This document shows, one piece after another, positions 1 to 8,990 of a stretch of DNA of 64,000 nt. Under the pieces are notes generated by a model, which was given only the letters and a program-made list of their open reading frames with translations, did no database searches and had not been told where the DNA came from. Numbering within the stretch: position 1 is the stretch's first letter; every line of letters starts with the position of its first letter. Source of the stretch: DATATV01 sp035551355 (GTDB lineage: Bacteria; Actinomycetota; Actinomycetes; Mycobacteriales; Pseudonocardiaceae); the NCBI GenBank assembly GCA_035551355.1, contig DASZNF010000068.1, forward strand, positions 1 to 64,000. The letters are read 5' to 3'. A program made the translations under genes and the position numbers.

Positions 1-570
1 AGTCTTCACCACCAACGGAACGACGAGATCGTCCCGGAACTCTCCATTGCGGATTCCAGTGGTGATGACATCGGTGACGATGGACTCGAAACGGCGGGTC
101 TTGCGGACCATGTCCTTCGCCCACGGCGTGGACTGGAACGCCACCTTCCCCATGTCCTCCTGGATATAGACGTAGACGTAGGGATAGTTCGCCTCGTAGG
201 AGGTGATCTGCAACTCGATCAGCCTTCGGAGCTTCTCGTGAGCGGTGATGTCCAGGTCGGCGATACGACCGGCCTCGGCGAGGTTCTCCTCGAGGACCTT
301 TTTCGCGGTGGCCTGGAAGACTTCCTGGAACAGCTCGTCCTTGCCGGCGAAGTAGTAGTAGATCGCGGCGCGGTCCGTGCCGAATCGGACGGCGATGTCA
401 TTGAGGGTGGCGGCCTCGAAGCCCTTCTCCTTGAACACGTCGCCCGCGATCTGCAGCAGTTCGCTGCGCTTCGCCTGGTAAACGGCGCTGCCCTCGACCT
501 GGGCGCTGCGACGGCGCCGGGAGAGCCCACTCCCGGAGACCGCCGGTGGACGGCGCGCGGGAGAAGCCAT
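1..570 (-). CDS. TetR/AcrR family transcriptional regulator (partial, C-terminus cut by window edge)
   Basis: The frame is open from an ATG at 568-570 on the minus strand through base 1, so about 190 residues are visible and the C-terminus lies outside the window. A Lys/Arg-rich N-terminal tail of about 30 residues precedes a TetR helix-turn-helix at about residues 40-80, with the hallmark segment DRAAIYYYFAGKDELF. The rest is the helical ligand-binding domain. It is divergent from the acyl-CoA synthetase starting at 696, so it probably controls that gene and itself. The ligand cannot be read from sequence; an acyl-CoA is a reasonable guess from context. Confidence 0.88.
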   Translation of the reverse strand, partial: MASPARRPPAVSGSGLSRRRRSAQVEGSAVYQAKRSELLQIAGDVFKEKGFEAATLNDIAVRFGTDRAAIYYYFAGKDELFQEVFQATAKKVLEENLAEAGRIADLDITAHEKLRRLIELQITSYEANYPYVYVYIQEDMGKVAFQSTPWAKDMVRKTRRFESIVTDVITTGIRNGEFRDDLVVPLVVKT

Positions 571-695
571 GTACCGGACAGTACCACCGGTTTTGCGGCA
601 AATCGCGCACGGTCCACCCCCGGCGTTTACTCGACAAGCACTCGAACCGACACCGTTTCCATTCCCGCAGCGCGGCGCGAAGTCAGGAGACCCTC

Positions 696-2366
696 ATGAC
701 CCCCGACCCCCGGCCGGAGTCCGGCTTCACCACCGAAGTGTCCACCATCGCCGACCTGCTGGTGCGCTCCGCCCGGCAATACCCCGACCGCGACGCGCTG
801 ATCCTGCCCGACGCCCGCTACCGCTACGCCGAGCTCGAACGCCGAGCCCGCCGGGTCGCACGTGGGCTGCACGCGCTGGGCGTGCGGCAGGGGGACCGGG
901 TGGGCCTGCTGGCCAGCAACTCCGTCGAATACGTCGAGGGCTTCTTCGGGATCGCCTTTCTCGGCGCGGTCATCGTGCCGCTCAACGCCCGGCACCGGGC
1001 GACCGAGCTGGGCTACATCGTGGACAACGGCGACCTGGTCGCCGTGCTGACCACCGCCGAACCCGGCCAGTACGTCGACTTCACCGACATCCTGCGGGCC
1101 GGGCTGCCCTCGCTGGCCGACGCCACCGACCCGACCAGCCTGCGGCTGGCCGAGGCGCCCCGCCTGCGCTCGGTCGTGCTGCTCGCCGGCGACAACCGGC
1201 CCGGCTGCCTGGACCGCCACCGGCTCGACGAACTCGCCGACCAGGTCGAGGACCAGGCGATCGAGCGCGCCCGCGGCCACGTGCGGGTCCGCGACATCGG
1301 CGCCATGCTCTACACCTCCGGCACCACGGCCAGCCCGAAAGGCTGCATGCTCTCCCACGAGGCGATCACCCGCGGCCCGGTGGAACGGGCCCGATACCGG
1401 CTGGGCACCGGCGGCCACGACGTCACCTGGGCGCCCGGACCGCTGTTCCACATCGCCGCGCTGGCCTCCTTCCTCGGGTCCATCGGCGCCGGCGGCACCT
1501 TCCTCACCGACCGGCACTTCGAACCCGGCCGTGCGCTGCGGCTGCTCGCCGCCGAACGCGCCACCGTCGCCTTCCCGTGGTTCCCGGCCATCATGCAACC
1601 GCTGCTGGACCACCCGGACTGGGATTCGGCGGCGCTGGCCACGCTGCGGTCGATGTTTCTCATCGGACCGAGCGTGCTGCTCGAACGCGTGCAAGCCGCG
1701 CTGCCCGGCTGTGAACTGGTCGCCGCCTGCGGCATGACCGAGACCGCGGGCATCTACGCCATCAGCAACCGCGCCGACTCCACCGAACTGCGGGCGACCG
1801 CCCAGGGGCAGGCCTGCCCCGGCGTGCGGATCAGGATCATCGACGTCGACACCGGGCACGACCTCGGGCCCGGGGTGATCGGCGAGATCCTGGTCCGCGG
1901 CTACAACGTGATGGAGGGCTACCACAAGGACCCCGCCAAGACCGCTGAATCGCTGGATGCCGAGGGCTGGCTGCACACCGGCGACCTCTACAGCTTCACC
2001 CCCGAAGGCCAGGTCGCCTTCCACGGCCGGCTCAAGGACATGCTCCAGGTCGGCGGCGAGAACGTCGCCGCGGTCGAGATCGAGTCGTTCCTGGCCCGGC
2101 ACCCGGCTGTGGAGTGGGTCGAGGTGGTCGGCCGCCCGGACCCACGACTGGACGAGGTCCCGGTCGCGTTCGTCGAACTCAAGTCCGGCCACCTGGCCAC
2201 CGAGGCGGAGCTGATCGAGTTCTTCGCCGGCCGGGTCGCCCGCTACAAGATCCCCCACGCTGTGTATTTCGTCGCACCGGGGGAATGGCCGACGTCCGCC
2301 ACGAAGATCAACAAACGTGAGTTGCGCGCCCGGCTCGCCGGCCTGACGGAGGTACCCGTCCAATGA
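696..2366 (+). CDS. AMP-dependent acyl-CoA synthetase (ANL superfamily)
   Basis: Makes an acyl-CoA from a free acid, ATP and CoA through an acyl-adenylate. The 556-residue protein carries the A3 phosphate-binding loop (LYTSGTTASPKG, about residues 205-216), the CGMTETAG motif, the hinge and A8 region (GWLHTGD ... GRLKDMLQVGGENV) and a C-terminal catalytic Lys in the segment TSATKINKREL. The start was chosen at ATG 696 because AGGAGA lies six bases upstream; the open frame extends further up but without a ribosome site. The stop overlaps the next start (ATGA), so the two genes are translationally coupled. The substrate is not predictable; medium-chain or cyclic acids fit the neighbourhood. Confidence 0.9.
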   Translation: MTPDPRPESGFTTEVSTIADLLVRSARQYPDRDALILPDARYRYAELERRARRVARGLHALGVRQGDRVGLLASNSVEYVEGFFGIAFLGAVIVPLNARHRATELGYIVDNGDLVAVLTTAEPGQYVDFTDILRAGLPSLADATDPTSLRLAEAPRLRSVVLLAGDNRPGCLDRHRLDELADQVEDQAIERARGHVRVRDIGAMLYTSGTTASPKGCMLSHEAITRGPVERARYRLGTGGHDVTWAPGPLFHIAALASFLGSIGAGGTFLTDRHFEPGRALRLLAAERATVAFPWFPAIMQPLLDHPDWDSAALATLRSMFLIGPSVLLERVQAALPGCELVAACGMTETAGIYAISNRADSTELRATAQGQACPGVRIRIIDVDTGHDLGPGVIGEILVRGYNVMEGYHKDPAKTAESLDAEGWLHTGDLYSFTPEGQVAFHGRLKDMLQVGGENVAAVEIESFLARHPAVEWVEVVGRPDPRLDEVPVAFVELKSGHLATEAELIEFFAGRVARYKIPHAVYFVAPGEWPTSATKINKRELRARLAGLTEVPVQ

Positions 2367-3079
2367 CGACCCAGCCCGGCCGGCCCCACCCTGCCCCGGT
2401 CTCCCTCGCCCGCGCACGCGAAGAAGCTCACCACCTGCTGGCGAGGGTTCCCGACGGTGCCGAACTCGACCCGCTCGACGCCAGGCTGATCCAGCTGGCC
2501 GTCAACGCCGCGGTCACCTCGCTGGACGGTCCCGGCATCGACGACGCCATCCACGCCGCTCTGGACACCGGGGCCACGCCCGCTCAGGTGCACGAGACCC
2601 TCGTCGTGGTCTCCGGACTCGGGGTGCACACCCTGATGGAGGGCTCGCACCGGGTCGCCGCGGCGCTGCGCGAGCGGGGCCGCACCCCAGACGGTCCGCT
2701 GGACACCGACCGCACCGCCCTGCGTGCGCGGCTGCAGGGCGCCGACCCGTACTGGGTCGACTTCGAGCGCGAAGTGCCCGGCTTCCTGGACTCCCTGCTG
2801 CGCCTGTCGCCGGAGGCATACGAGGCGTTCTTCGCCTACTGCGCGGTGCCCTGGCGTACCGGCGCCGTGCGCGGGCGCACCAAGGAACTCATGTCGATGG
2901 CAACCGACGCCACGCCCACGCACCGCTATCTGCCCGGCCTGCGGCTGCATCTGGCCAACGCGGTCCGTCTGGGGGCAGGTCGCAGGGCCATCCTCCACGC
3001 CCTGGATATTGCCGCCGACGCGCCGGTCCACCCTGGCGTCCCCACACGCGACGACGCCACAAGATCCACGAACGCGTAA
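2363..3079 (+). CDS. Carboxymuconolactone decarboxylase (CMD/AhpD-like) family protein
   Basis: 238 residues with two CMD-like helical repeats. The first is at about residues 30-95 (DPLDARLIQLAVNAAVTSL ... HETLVVVSGLG). The second, at about 165-220 (RTKELMSMATDATPTHRYL ... GRRAILHALDIAA), follows the usual CMD pattern. The CxxC peroxidase pair of AhpD is absent, so a peroxidase role is unlikely and a lactone decarboxylase-like or unknown role is more likely. It overlaps the upstream synthetase by four bases and probably belongs to the same transcript. CMD proteins often accompany aromatic or terpenoid catabolic genes; the reaction here is unknown. Confidence 0.75.
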   Translation: MTTQPGRPHPAPVSLARAREEAHHLLARVPDGAELDPLDARLIQLAVNAAVTSLDGPGIDDAIHAALDTGATPAQVHETLVVVSGLGVHTLMEGSHRVAAALRERGRTPDGPLDTDRTALRARLQGADPYWVDFEREVPGFLDSLLRLSPEAYEAFFAYCAVPWRTGAVRGRTKELMSMATDATPTHRYLPGLRLHLANAVRLGAGRRAILHALDIAADAPVHPGVPTRDDATRSTNA

Positions 3080-3082
3080 GCG

Positions 3083-3190
3083 GACCGGCCTCGGCTGGCG
3101 CTGTTCGCCGTCGACTTCTTCCACGTCGACACCGTGACCTTGACACGCCGGTACGCCGCGTTCGTGATCGAGCTGGGTGTACGGCGAAGT
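3083..3190 (+). mobile_element. Remnant of a DDE integrase-type transposase
   Basis: A short in-frame stretch between two genes reads RLALFAVDFFHVDTVTL followed by RRYAAFVIELGVRR. This is the core around the first catalytic Asp of integrase-type (rve) transposases common in actinomycetes, where the usual form is like DFFxVDTVxLRRLYVLFFIE. No start codon, terminal repeats or second Asp and Glu are present, so it is a dead fragment about 35 codons long. It marks an old insertion or recombination point between the CMD gene and the SDR at 3194. Confidence 0.6.
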
Positions 3191-3193
3191 CGG

Positions 3194-4006
3194 TCAGGCG
3201 ATCGAGATTCCGCCGTTGACGCTGATGACCTGTCCGGTGATCAGGCGGGCGAGCGGGGAGGCCAGGAACAGGGTGAGGTTGGCCAGGTCGGCTGGTTCGG
3301 TCAGGCCGAGATGGGCCTGACCGGTGATCCGGTCGAAGATCTTCTTGCTGAATGGTTGGGACATGGCGCGGTCGTAGGAGCCGGTGTCGACGATCAGTGA
3401 GGGGGTGATGACGTTGACCCGCACGCCATCGCGTTTGGCTTCCAGGGCCAGGGTGCGGGAGAACGTGACGATCGCCGCCATGGCCGCGCCGAGACAGGTT
3501 TCCCCGGGGGTGGGCACCTTCGCCGCGTCGGAGGCGATATTGATGATCGTGCCGGATCGTTGCTCGCGCAGGAACGGCAGGACGGAGCGGCTCATCAACA
3601 GTGGTCCGACCGCCTGCTGGGTGAAGATGTCCCGGACTTCGGCAAGGGGGATCTCGTGCAGCAGTGTCGGCTGGTAGGGCGCGACCACGGAATTGACCAA
3701 CACGTCGATACCGCCGAGCCGCCGGTGCGTTTCGGCTACGGCGGTGGCGGCTGCGGCTGGGTCGTTGGCGTCGGCGGGCAGGAACTCCGCCTGCGCGCCA
3801 GGGACCTCGGACAGCAGGTGATCGACGGCGCGCTTGCCCCGTTGCTCGTCGCGGCCCAACAGCATCAGCCGACGGCAGCCGGACCGGGCGAACGCGACGG
3901 CGGTCGCCAGGCCCACGCCGGAGGTGCCGCCCGCGATGAGCACCCCGCTGCCGGAGAAGTCGAAGCCCTCGTCGGCGCGCGGCGTCGGGTGGCTGTCCTT
4001 GTCCAT
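3194..4006 (-). CDS. SDR-fold protein lacking the YxxxK catalytic pair
   Basis: 270 residues with the classical SDR layout: cofactor loop GGTSGVG (about residues 26-32), a VLVNS strand where NNAG is usual, the catalytic-Ser strand IINIASDAA, and a C-terminal GQVISVNGG segment. The active-site Tyr and Lys are not there. Where YxxxK is expected the protein reads LGAAM (about residues 165-170), confirmed in the DNA around 3480-3495. It may bind NAD(P) but should not run standard Tyr-dependent hydride transfer. It is divergent from the acyl-CoA synthetase at 4222, with a GntR-type operator between them. The start is ATG at 4004-4006. Confidence 0.85.
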   Translation of the reverse strand: MDKDSHPTPRADEGFDFSGSGVLIAGGTSGVGLATAVAFARSGCRRLMLLGRDEQRGKRAVDHLLSEVPGAQAEFLPADANDPAAAATAVAETHRRLGGIDVLVNSVVAPYQPTLLHEIPLAEVRDIFTQQAVGPLLMSRSVLPFLREQRSGTIINIASDAAKVPTPGETCLGAAMAAIVTFSRTLALEAKRDGVRVNVITPSLIVDTGSYDRAMSQPFSKKIFDRITGQAHLGLTEPADLANLTLFLASPLARLITGQVISVNGGISIA

Positions 4007-4040
4007 GGTGGTGTCCTCGTTCTCGTCGGATCAGCGGAGT

Positions 4041-4057
4041 TTTGGTCAGGCCAAAAC
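4041..4057. promoter_or_regulatory. GntR/FadR-type operator, site A
   Basis: TTTTGGTCAGGCCAAAA is a near-perfect 17-base palindrome located 35 bases upstream of the minus-strand SDR start and 165 bases upstream of the plus-strand synthetase. It matches the motif repeated at nine other places in the window (consensus ATTTGGTCWGRCCAWWT), and its core resembles the TGGTCNGACCA core known for E. coli FadR. Confidence 0.75.
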
Positions 4058-4142
4058 TGATCATAGGCTGTCATTATACGCTGCGCAATACTGAGTCGCA
4101 TTTTGTGTATTGCGTCCGGGTTGCCGTGGCTGGACCTTCTTA

Positions 4143-4157
4143 TTTGGTCAGTCCTTT
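4143..4157. promoter_or_regulatory. GntR/FadR-type operator, site B (degenerate)
   Basis: TTTGGTCAGTCCTTT has a perfect left half and a poor right half. It lies 65 bases upstream of the synthetase start at 4222 and about 100 bases from site A, so it could be an auxiliary site for the same repressor. Confidence 0.45.
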
Positions 4158-4221
4158 GTTACTGTCGCCCGGTGTGTGTGCGTCCGAAGCCAACGACGGT
4201 GATCGAGGAGACGCGAATCCC

Positions 4222-6201
4222 GTGGAACACTTCGACTTCCCGGCCTCTCAGGCCGATCCAGCAGGAGACGTCGCGAGTTCGCTGTGGCTTCCCGGTGCCG
4301 CGCCGGGGGAGGCGCGGATTGCCCGGGCACGGTTGCGATCACCGGCGGACATGCGTGGGATCGAGGAGCACCGACCCGAGTGGCTGCGCGCGGGTATCAC
4401 CGTGTACCAGGCCATCCGGGCCGCCTCGGCCGAACATCCGGACAAGACCGCGATCATCCAGCTCGCCTCGCACCGGCCCGGGGACCCGCCTCGGACGCTG
4501 ACCTATCGCGAGCTGGTCGCGGCGATCGAACGGTCGGCGAACCTGTTCCGGGACGCCGCCGGCGGCGCACCGAGTTCGGTGGGTCTGCTGCTGCCCATGG
4601 TGCCGGAGGGCATGATCGCGACCTGGGCAGCGGCCACCGCGGGCGTGGCGGTTCCGATCAACCCCTACCTCGAACCGCACGCGGTGGCAGCCATTCTGAC
4701 CGCGACGCGAGCGACCGTGCTGGTGACCTCGGCGCGCCAGTTCGGCGCCGCGGGCGAGGAACGCATCGCCGCCATCCGGGCGGCGGCGCCGACGGTGCGG
4801 CGGGTATTGCTGGTCGACTCGACCCGTGCGGACGACGACTTCGGTGCGGCGATCGCCGCGTACCCGGCTGGCCGGTTCGTCTTCACCCCGTCGACCGATC
4901 CGGAGGCCGAGACCATGCTGATGCCTACCGGCGGGACCACCGGGGTGCCGAAACTGGTGCGGATGACTCATCGCGGCCAGTTGTCCGTGGCCTGGAACGT
5001 CGGAGCGCTGATGGGCGCGGAACCCGATGGTGTGGTCGGGCACGGCATGCCGAACTTTCATTGCGGTGGAACCCTTTCGCTTGGACTGCGCACCTTCCTC
5101 TATGGACAGACCCTGCTCACCCTGACCCCCGACGGGTTCCGCGACAAAGGGGTCGTGGAGAACTTCTGGGACATCGCGCGGCGCTATCGCATGACGTCAC
5201 TGCTGGCGACGCCCACGACCGCCGCGGCGCTGCTCGCCGTTCCCGGCACCACGTCCGAGGGGCACAGCATCACCGACTTCCACTGTGGTGGCAGCACGGT
5301 GCCGCCGACTCTGGTGCGCGCGTTCCATGAACGGTTCGGCATCTGGCTCCGGGAGAACTGGGGCATGACCGAGGTGCACGGCACCATGACCGGGCATCCT
5401 GGCGGAGATCGCGAGCCGCGCGTGGGCTCCGCCGGCCTACCCCTCCCGTTCGTCCGCGTGAAGGCGGTCGAGGTCGACGAGACCAATACCGTCGTCCGCG
5501 AGTGCGCGGTGGGCGAGCGAGGGCTTCTGGTGTTCGGCACGGAGACGGTCACCTCCGGCTACCTCGATCCGGAGCAGGACCGCGAGCTGTTCGTCCACGG
5601 CTTGGACGAGGGCCGGTGCTGGGCGAGTACCGGGGATCTCGGCACGGTCGACGAGGACGGCTATGTCTGGATCTTCGGACGCGCCAAGGATCTGATCATC
5701 CGTGGTGGGCACAACATCGATCCGGCGCCGATCGAGGAGACCATCGCCGCACACCCGGCCGTGCACCTGGCCGCCGCGGTCGGTCGGCCGGATCCGGTCA
5801 AAGGTGAGCTGCCCATCGTTTTCGTGCAACTCAACGAGGGTATGACGGCCGGCTCCGCGGAACTGATCGAGTTCTGCCGGGAAAGGACTCATGAGCGGGC
5901 TTCGGTGCCGGTCGAGATCATCGTGCTCGATCGCCTGCCCCTGACACCGGTCGGGAAGATAGCCAAGCCGGTGTTGCGCAGGAAGGCGATCGAGCGAGTT
6001 GTCGGCGCGGTGGCCGACGCGGTGCTGGACGGCGCCGCGGCTCACCAGGTCAGCGTGGACAACTCCGGTTTGCGGCCGGTGGCGGTCGTGACCGTCGAGG
6101 CGCTGGACGGGGATCGGCAGCAGCTGATCGAGACATTGCGTTCCGCGCTCGCCGGGTACGAGTTCGTTACCGACATCCGTACCGCGGCGGCCGCCGAGTG
6201 A
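4222..6201 (+). CDS. AMP-dependent acyl-CoA synthetase with C-terminal extension
   Basis: ANL-family ligase. Motifs: MLMPTGGTTGVPK phosphate loop, NWGMTEVHG, GDLGTVDEDGYVWIFGRAKD, GGHNIDPAPIEE, and the catalytic Lys in LTPVGKIAKPVLRR. About 65 residues follow the usual end of the family (from about residue 595), forming an extra small alpha/beta-looking tail. The start was placed at GTG 4222 (GAGGAG upstream); the longer open frame runs back over operator sites A and B, which argues against upstream starts. Length is 659 residues. It is probably regulated by the GntR/FadR-type repressor. The substrate acid is unknown. Confidence 0.87.
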   Translation: MEHFDFPASQADPAGDVASSLWLPGAAPGEARIARARLRSPADMRGIEEHRPEWLRAGITVYQAIRAASAEHPDKTAIIQLASHRPGDPPRTLTYRELVAAIERSANLFRDAAGGAPSSVGLLLPMVPEGMIATWAAATAGVAVPINPYLEPHAVAAILTATRATVLVTSARQFGAAGEERIAAIRAAAPTVRRVLLVDSTRADDDFGAAIAAYPAGRFVFTPSTDPEAETMLMPTGGTTGVPKLVRMTHRGQLSVAWNVGALMGAEPDGVVGHGMPNFHCGGTLSLGLRTFLYGQTLLTLTPDGFRDKGVVENFWDIARRYRMTSLLATPTTAAALLAVPGTTSEGHSITDFHCGGSTVPPTLVRAFHERFGIWLRENWGMTEVHGTMTGHPGGDREPRVGSAGLPLPFVRVKAVEVDETNTVVRECAVGERGLLVFGTETVTSGYLDPEQDRELFVHGLDEGRCWASTGDLGTVDEDGYVWIFGRAKDLIIRGGHNIDPAPIEETIAAHPAVHLAAAVGRPDPVKGELPIVFVQLNEGMTAGSAELIEFCRERTHERASVPVEIIVLDRLPLTPVGKIAKPVLRRKAIERVVGAVADAVLDGAAAHQVSVDNSGLRPVAVVTVEALDGDRQQLIETLRSALAGYEFVTDIRTAAAAE

Positions 6202-6212
6202 CATGAGGATTC

Positions 6213-6245
6213 GGCGGCGGGCGAGCCGGGTGCCTGCCCGCCGCC
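6213..6245. terminator. GC-rich hairpin between convergent genes
   Basis: A ten-base-pair perfect stem (GGCGGCGGGC / GCCCGCCGCC) with a 13-base loop lies in the 54-base gap between the synthetase ending at 6201 and the minus-strand synthetase ending at 6256. No T-run follows, so it is a plausible bidirectional, actinomycete-style terminator rather than a canonical one. Confidence 0.45.
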
Positions 6246-6255
6246 GGGCTTCCTG

Positions 6256-7920
6256 TCACCGCGCGATCGGTTCCGTTTCCGCTGTGGTGCTCGAGCTGCG
6301 GATCTCGTCGAAGGTGAGCGTGCCCTCCTCGAATCGCCTGTGCAGCACGAACTTCTGGATCTTCCCGCTGGGCGTGGCCGGCATCTCGTCGACGAACGCC
6401 CAGTAGACCGGCGTCTTGTGGGGCGCGATCTCGGACCGCAGGTAGGCGGTCAGGTCCTCAAGGGAGGGACGTGCGAAACCCGCCCGAAGGGTGACGACGG
6501 CGCCGATCTGCTCCCCCCAGGTCGGATCGGGCACGCCGATCACCGCGGCGTACTCGATGGCCGGGTGGTCGCCGAGCGCGGCCTCGATCTCGGCGGGGTA
6601 GATGTTGAGCCCACCGCGGATGATCATGTCCTTCATCCGGCCGCGGATACTGATGAACCCGCGTTCGTCCATCGAGCCGAGGTCGCCCATGTGCAGCCAT
6701 CCGGCGGCGTCGATCGCCGAGGCGGTCTCGGCCTCCATCCGGAAGTAGCCGAGCATGTTCTGGTAGCCGCGGCAGCAGATCTCGCCGGTCTGCTCCAGCG
6801 CGACCGGCTCACCCGTGGTCGGATCGGCGATCTTGACCTCGAGTTGCGGCAACGGCCGGCCGACCGTCTCGGCCTGGTCGTCGGGGGCGTCGGTCACCCG
6901 CGTCTGGCTGACCACTCCGTGTGCTTCGGTCTGTCCGAAAAGGATGCTGAACTGGCAGTCGAGCAGCTTCTGGGTCTTGCGGACCAACGAGGCCGGCACC
7001 GAGGCCGCTCCGCTCAGAATCGTCTGTACGCTGCTCAGATCGCGCCGTGCGCGGTCGGGATGGTCGAGCATCGCGATCAACATGGTCGGAACGACCAGGG
7101 TGTGCGTGCCGCGATAGGTCTCGAAGGCTTCGAGGAGGAGCGCCGGGTCGAAGCCGGGCAGGATCACGAACGTGCCCCGTTTGGCCCAGGCTCCGAACGA
7201 GGTGACCGCGCCGCCGCCGATGTGGTACATCGGCATTGCGTTGACATATACGCCGCCGTCGCTCATGCCGGCGCGTTCGGCGACGTGCCGGGCTTCGTTC
7301 ACCAGACCCTTGTGGTGCAGCATCGCTCCCTTGGGAAATCCAGTCGTTCCAGAGGTGTACTGGATCTGGATCACGTCCTCGGGGGCGACCGCGGGCAGTT
7401 CGCGATCCGGGTCTTCGGTGTCGAGGAACTCGTCCCAGTCGCCGAACGTGACGATCTTTCGCAGCTCGGGGGTCGCACCGCGGATCTCGTCGATCAGGGC
7501 GCGCATGGCGAAACCGCGGTGGTGCTCCGGACAGAACAGCCCTGCCGCTGCCGACTGCCGGAGCACGAAGCTCATCTCCCGGGCGCGGTAGGCCGGATTG
7601 AGCGCGACCAGCACCATGCCGGCCAGGGCGACACCGTGTTGCAGGACGATCCACTTCGCACTGTTGGGCGCCCAGACGGCGATACGGTCGCCGGGGGCGA
7701 ACGTGGCCAGCAGCGCACGTGCGACGCGTTCGGCGTCGGCCAGCAATTCGGCGTAGGTCCAGCTTTGCCGGGTGTCGGGGTCCGGCCCGCAGTCGACCAG
7801 CGCCAAGCGGTCCGGCACGGTCGCGGCGGCGTGCCGAAGCGTGTCGCACAGCGTGCTGTCGTACACCTCTCCCGGCTCGGCCGGCCAGTACGACGTCTCC
7901 AGAAGCCGGGCGTCGGACAT
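6256..7920 (-). CDS. AMP-dependent acyl-CoA synthetase
   Basis: 554 residues with a complete ANL motif set: IQYTSGTTGFPKGAM, LFGQTEAHG, GWLHMGDLGSMDERGF, GRMKDMIIRGGLNIYPAEIE and the catalytic Lys in TPSGKIQKFVLHRR. The long uninterrupted hinge and the GGxNIYPxEIE motif are typical of fatty and cyclic acid CoA ligases. The start at 7918-7920 has AAAGGAG at good spacing. Upstream on the shared divergent region with the PaaX-type regulator lies operator site C, so both GntR/FadR and PaaX proteins may control it. Substrate unknown. Confidence 0.9.
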   Translation of the reverse strand: MSDARLLETSYWPAEPGEVYDSTLCDTLRHAAATVPDRLALVDCGPDPDTRQSWTYAELLADAERVARALLATFAPGDRIAVWAPNSAKWIVLQHGVALAGMVLVALNPAYRAREMSFVLRQSAAAGLFCPEHHRGFAMRALIDEIRGATPELRKIVTFGDWDEFLDTEDPDRELPAVAPEDVIQIQYTSGTTGFPKGAMLHHKGLVNEARHVAERAGMSDGGVYVNAMPMYHIGGGAVTSFGAWAKRGTFVILPGFDPALLLEAFETYRGTHTLVVPTMLIAMLDHPDRARRDLSSVQTILSGAASVPASLVRKTQKLLDCQFSILFGQTEAHGVVSQTRVTDAPDDQAETVGRPLPQLEVKIADPTTGEPVALEQTGEICCRGYQNMLGYFRMEAETASAIDAAGWLHMGDLGSMDERGFISIRGRMKDMIIRGGLNIYPAEIEAALGDHPAIEYAAVIGVPDPTWGEQIGAVVTLRAGFARPSLEDLTAYLRSEIAPHKTPVYWAFVDEMPATPSGKIQKFVLHRRFEEGTLTFDEIRSSSTTAETEPIAR

Positions 7921-7968
7921 CTCGCTACTCCTTTGTATCGATGTGACTCCGGTCACCGCAGTGTACAG

Positions 7969-7985
7969 ATTTGGTCTGACCAAGC
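7969..7985. promoter_or_regulatory. GntR/FadR-type operator, site C
   Basis: ATTTGGTCTGACCAAGC contains the perfect core TTGGTC-T-GACCAA. It lies 49 bases upstream of the minus-strand acyl-CoA synthetase and 120 bases upstream of the PaaX-type gene. This is one of the best copies of the repeated motif. Confidence 0.78.
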
Positions 7986-8104
7986 AAACGGTCTGTTCAA
8001 AAATAGTACGACGCGACGCAAGCCCTAGTTACGTTCAATGTAGATTGACGAGGAGGTTCGATACCCTTTTCGACGTGCCGAACACCGACCACCAGGAGAC
8101 GCGG

Positions 8105-8959
8105 ATGCCGACCCCCGGGGCGCTGGAGATCGCGCCACGCGAGTCCGCCGACGCGTCGCTGACCCACGGCAGCGCGCGGTCGCTGCTCATCACCATCCTG
8201 GGCGAGCTGGTGTGGCCGGCCGGACAACCGGTGTGGACCTCGACCCTGGTCCGGATCTTCCAGGGCCTGGGAATCGAACAGCAGGCGGCCCGGCAGGCGA
8301 TCGCCCGCGCGTCGGCCTCCGGCTGGATCACCGCGGAACGTCAGGGGCGCGAGGTGCGGTGGACGCTCACCGGCAAACTCGTCCACATCTTCGAAACCGG
8401 TTCCCATCGCGTCTACTCGTTGAGTGATCCGTTCACCAGCTGGGACGGTACGTGGCTGACCCTGTGGGTGATCATCCCGCAGGCGCTGCGCCGGGCTCGC
8501 CGACCGCTCTACGCGGGCCTGACCTGGGCCGGTTTCGGCAACCCGGCACCGGGGCTGTGGCTTACGCCGCATGTCGAACGATCCGACGAGGTCGGCAGCC
8601 TCCTCGAGCAGCTTGAGCTCAAGCAGCACACGATCGCCTTCACCGGCAATCTCGCCGGCGTCGGGCTCCCGCAGCAGGAGATCGTGGCGCGCGGCTGGGA
8701 CCTGGCGGCCCTGCGGTCCCGGTACCAGTCGGTGTGGGAGTCGATCGACGGCCTGCGCCCGCTGACCGCGGACGAAACCCTGTACACGCACATCCGCATG
8801 ATCAGCGAGTGGCAGGAGTTCCCCCGGGTGGACCCCCAGTTGCCCGAAGCCATCCTGCCCGACTGGATCGGCCGACGCGTGGCCCGGCGGATAGAGGTGT
8901 TGCGAGCCCAGTGGACGCCGATCGTGCGGAGCCGATTCGCCGAACTCAACACGGCCTGA
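8105..8959 (+). CDS. PaaX family transcriptional regulator
   Basis: 284 residues. An N-terminal winged helix (about residues 20-80, SARSLLITILGELVWP ... QQAARQAIARASASGWI) is followed by the PaaX central and C-terminal domains (DGTWLTLWVIIP, AGFGNPAPGLWLTPH, YTHIRMISEWQEFPRVDPQLPE). PaaX proteins are repressors relieved by aryl-CoA such as phenylacetyl-CoA, so an acyl- or aryl-CoA ligand is likely. The start is ATG 8105 with AGGAGA upstream; GTG 8075 in frame is an alternative. It is divergent from a CoA ligase and followed by a thioesterase, consistent with control by a CoA-ester intermediate. Confidence 0.88.
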   Translation: MPTPGALEIAPRESADASLTHGSARSLLITILGELVWPAGQPVWTSTLVRIFQGLGIEQQAARQAIARASASGWITAERQGREVRWTLTGKLVHIFETGSHRVYSLSDPFTSWDGTWLTLWVIIPQALRRARRPLYAGLTWAGFGNPAPGLWLTPHVERSDEVGSLLEQLELKQHTIAFTGNLAGVGLPQQEIVARGWDLAALRSRYQSVWESIDGLRPLTADETLYTHIRMISEWQEFPRVDPQLPEAILPDWIGRRVARRIEVLRAQWTPIVRSRFAELNTA

Positions 8960-8990
8960 TCCACCGGCCGCCCGGTATGGAGAAACCTGA

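Noticed and set aside
571..591. ACCGG / CCGGT inverted repeat between the first TetR gene and the synthetase
   Set aside because: Arms of only five bases in very GC-rich DNA; could be the TetR operator but cannot be told from chance.
627..2417. A 596-codon minus-strand open frame
   Set aside because: Mirror of the acyl-CoA synthetase at 696; composition rich in Gly, Val, Asp and Gln, as expected for an antisense shadow.
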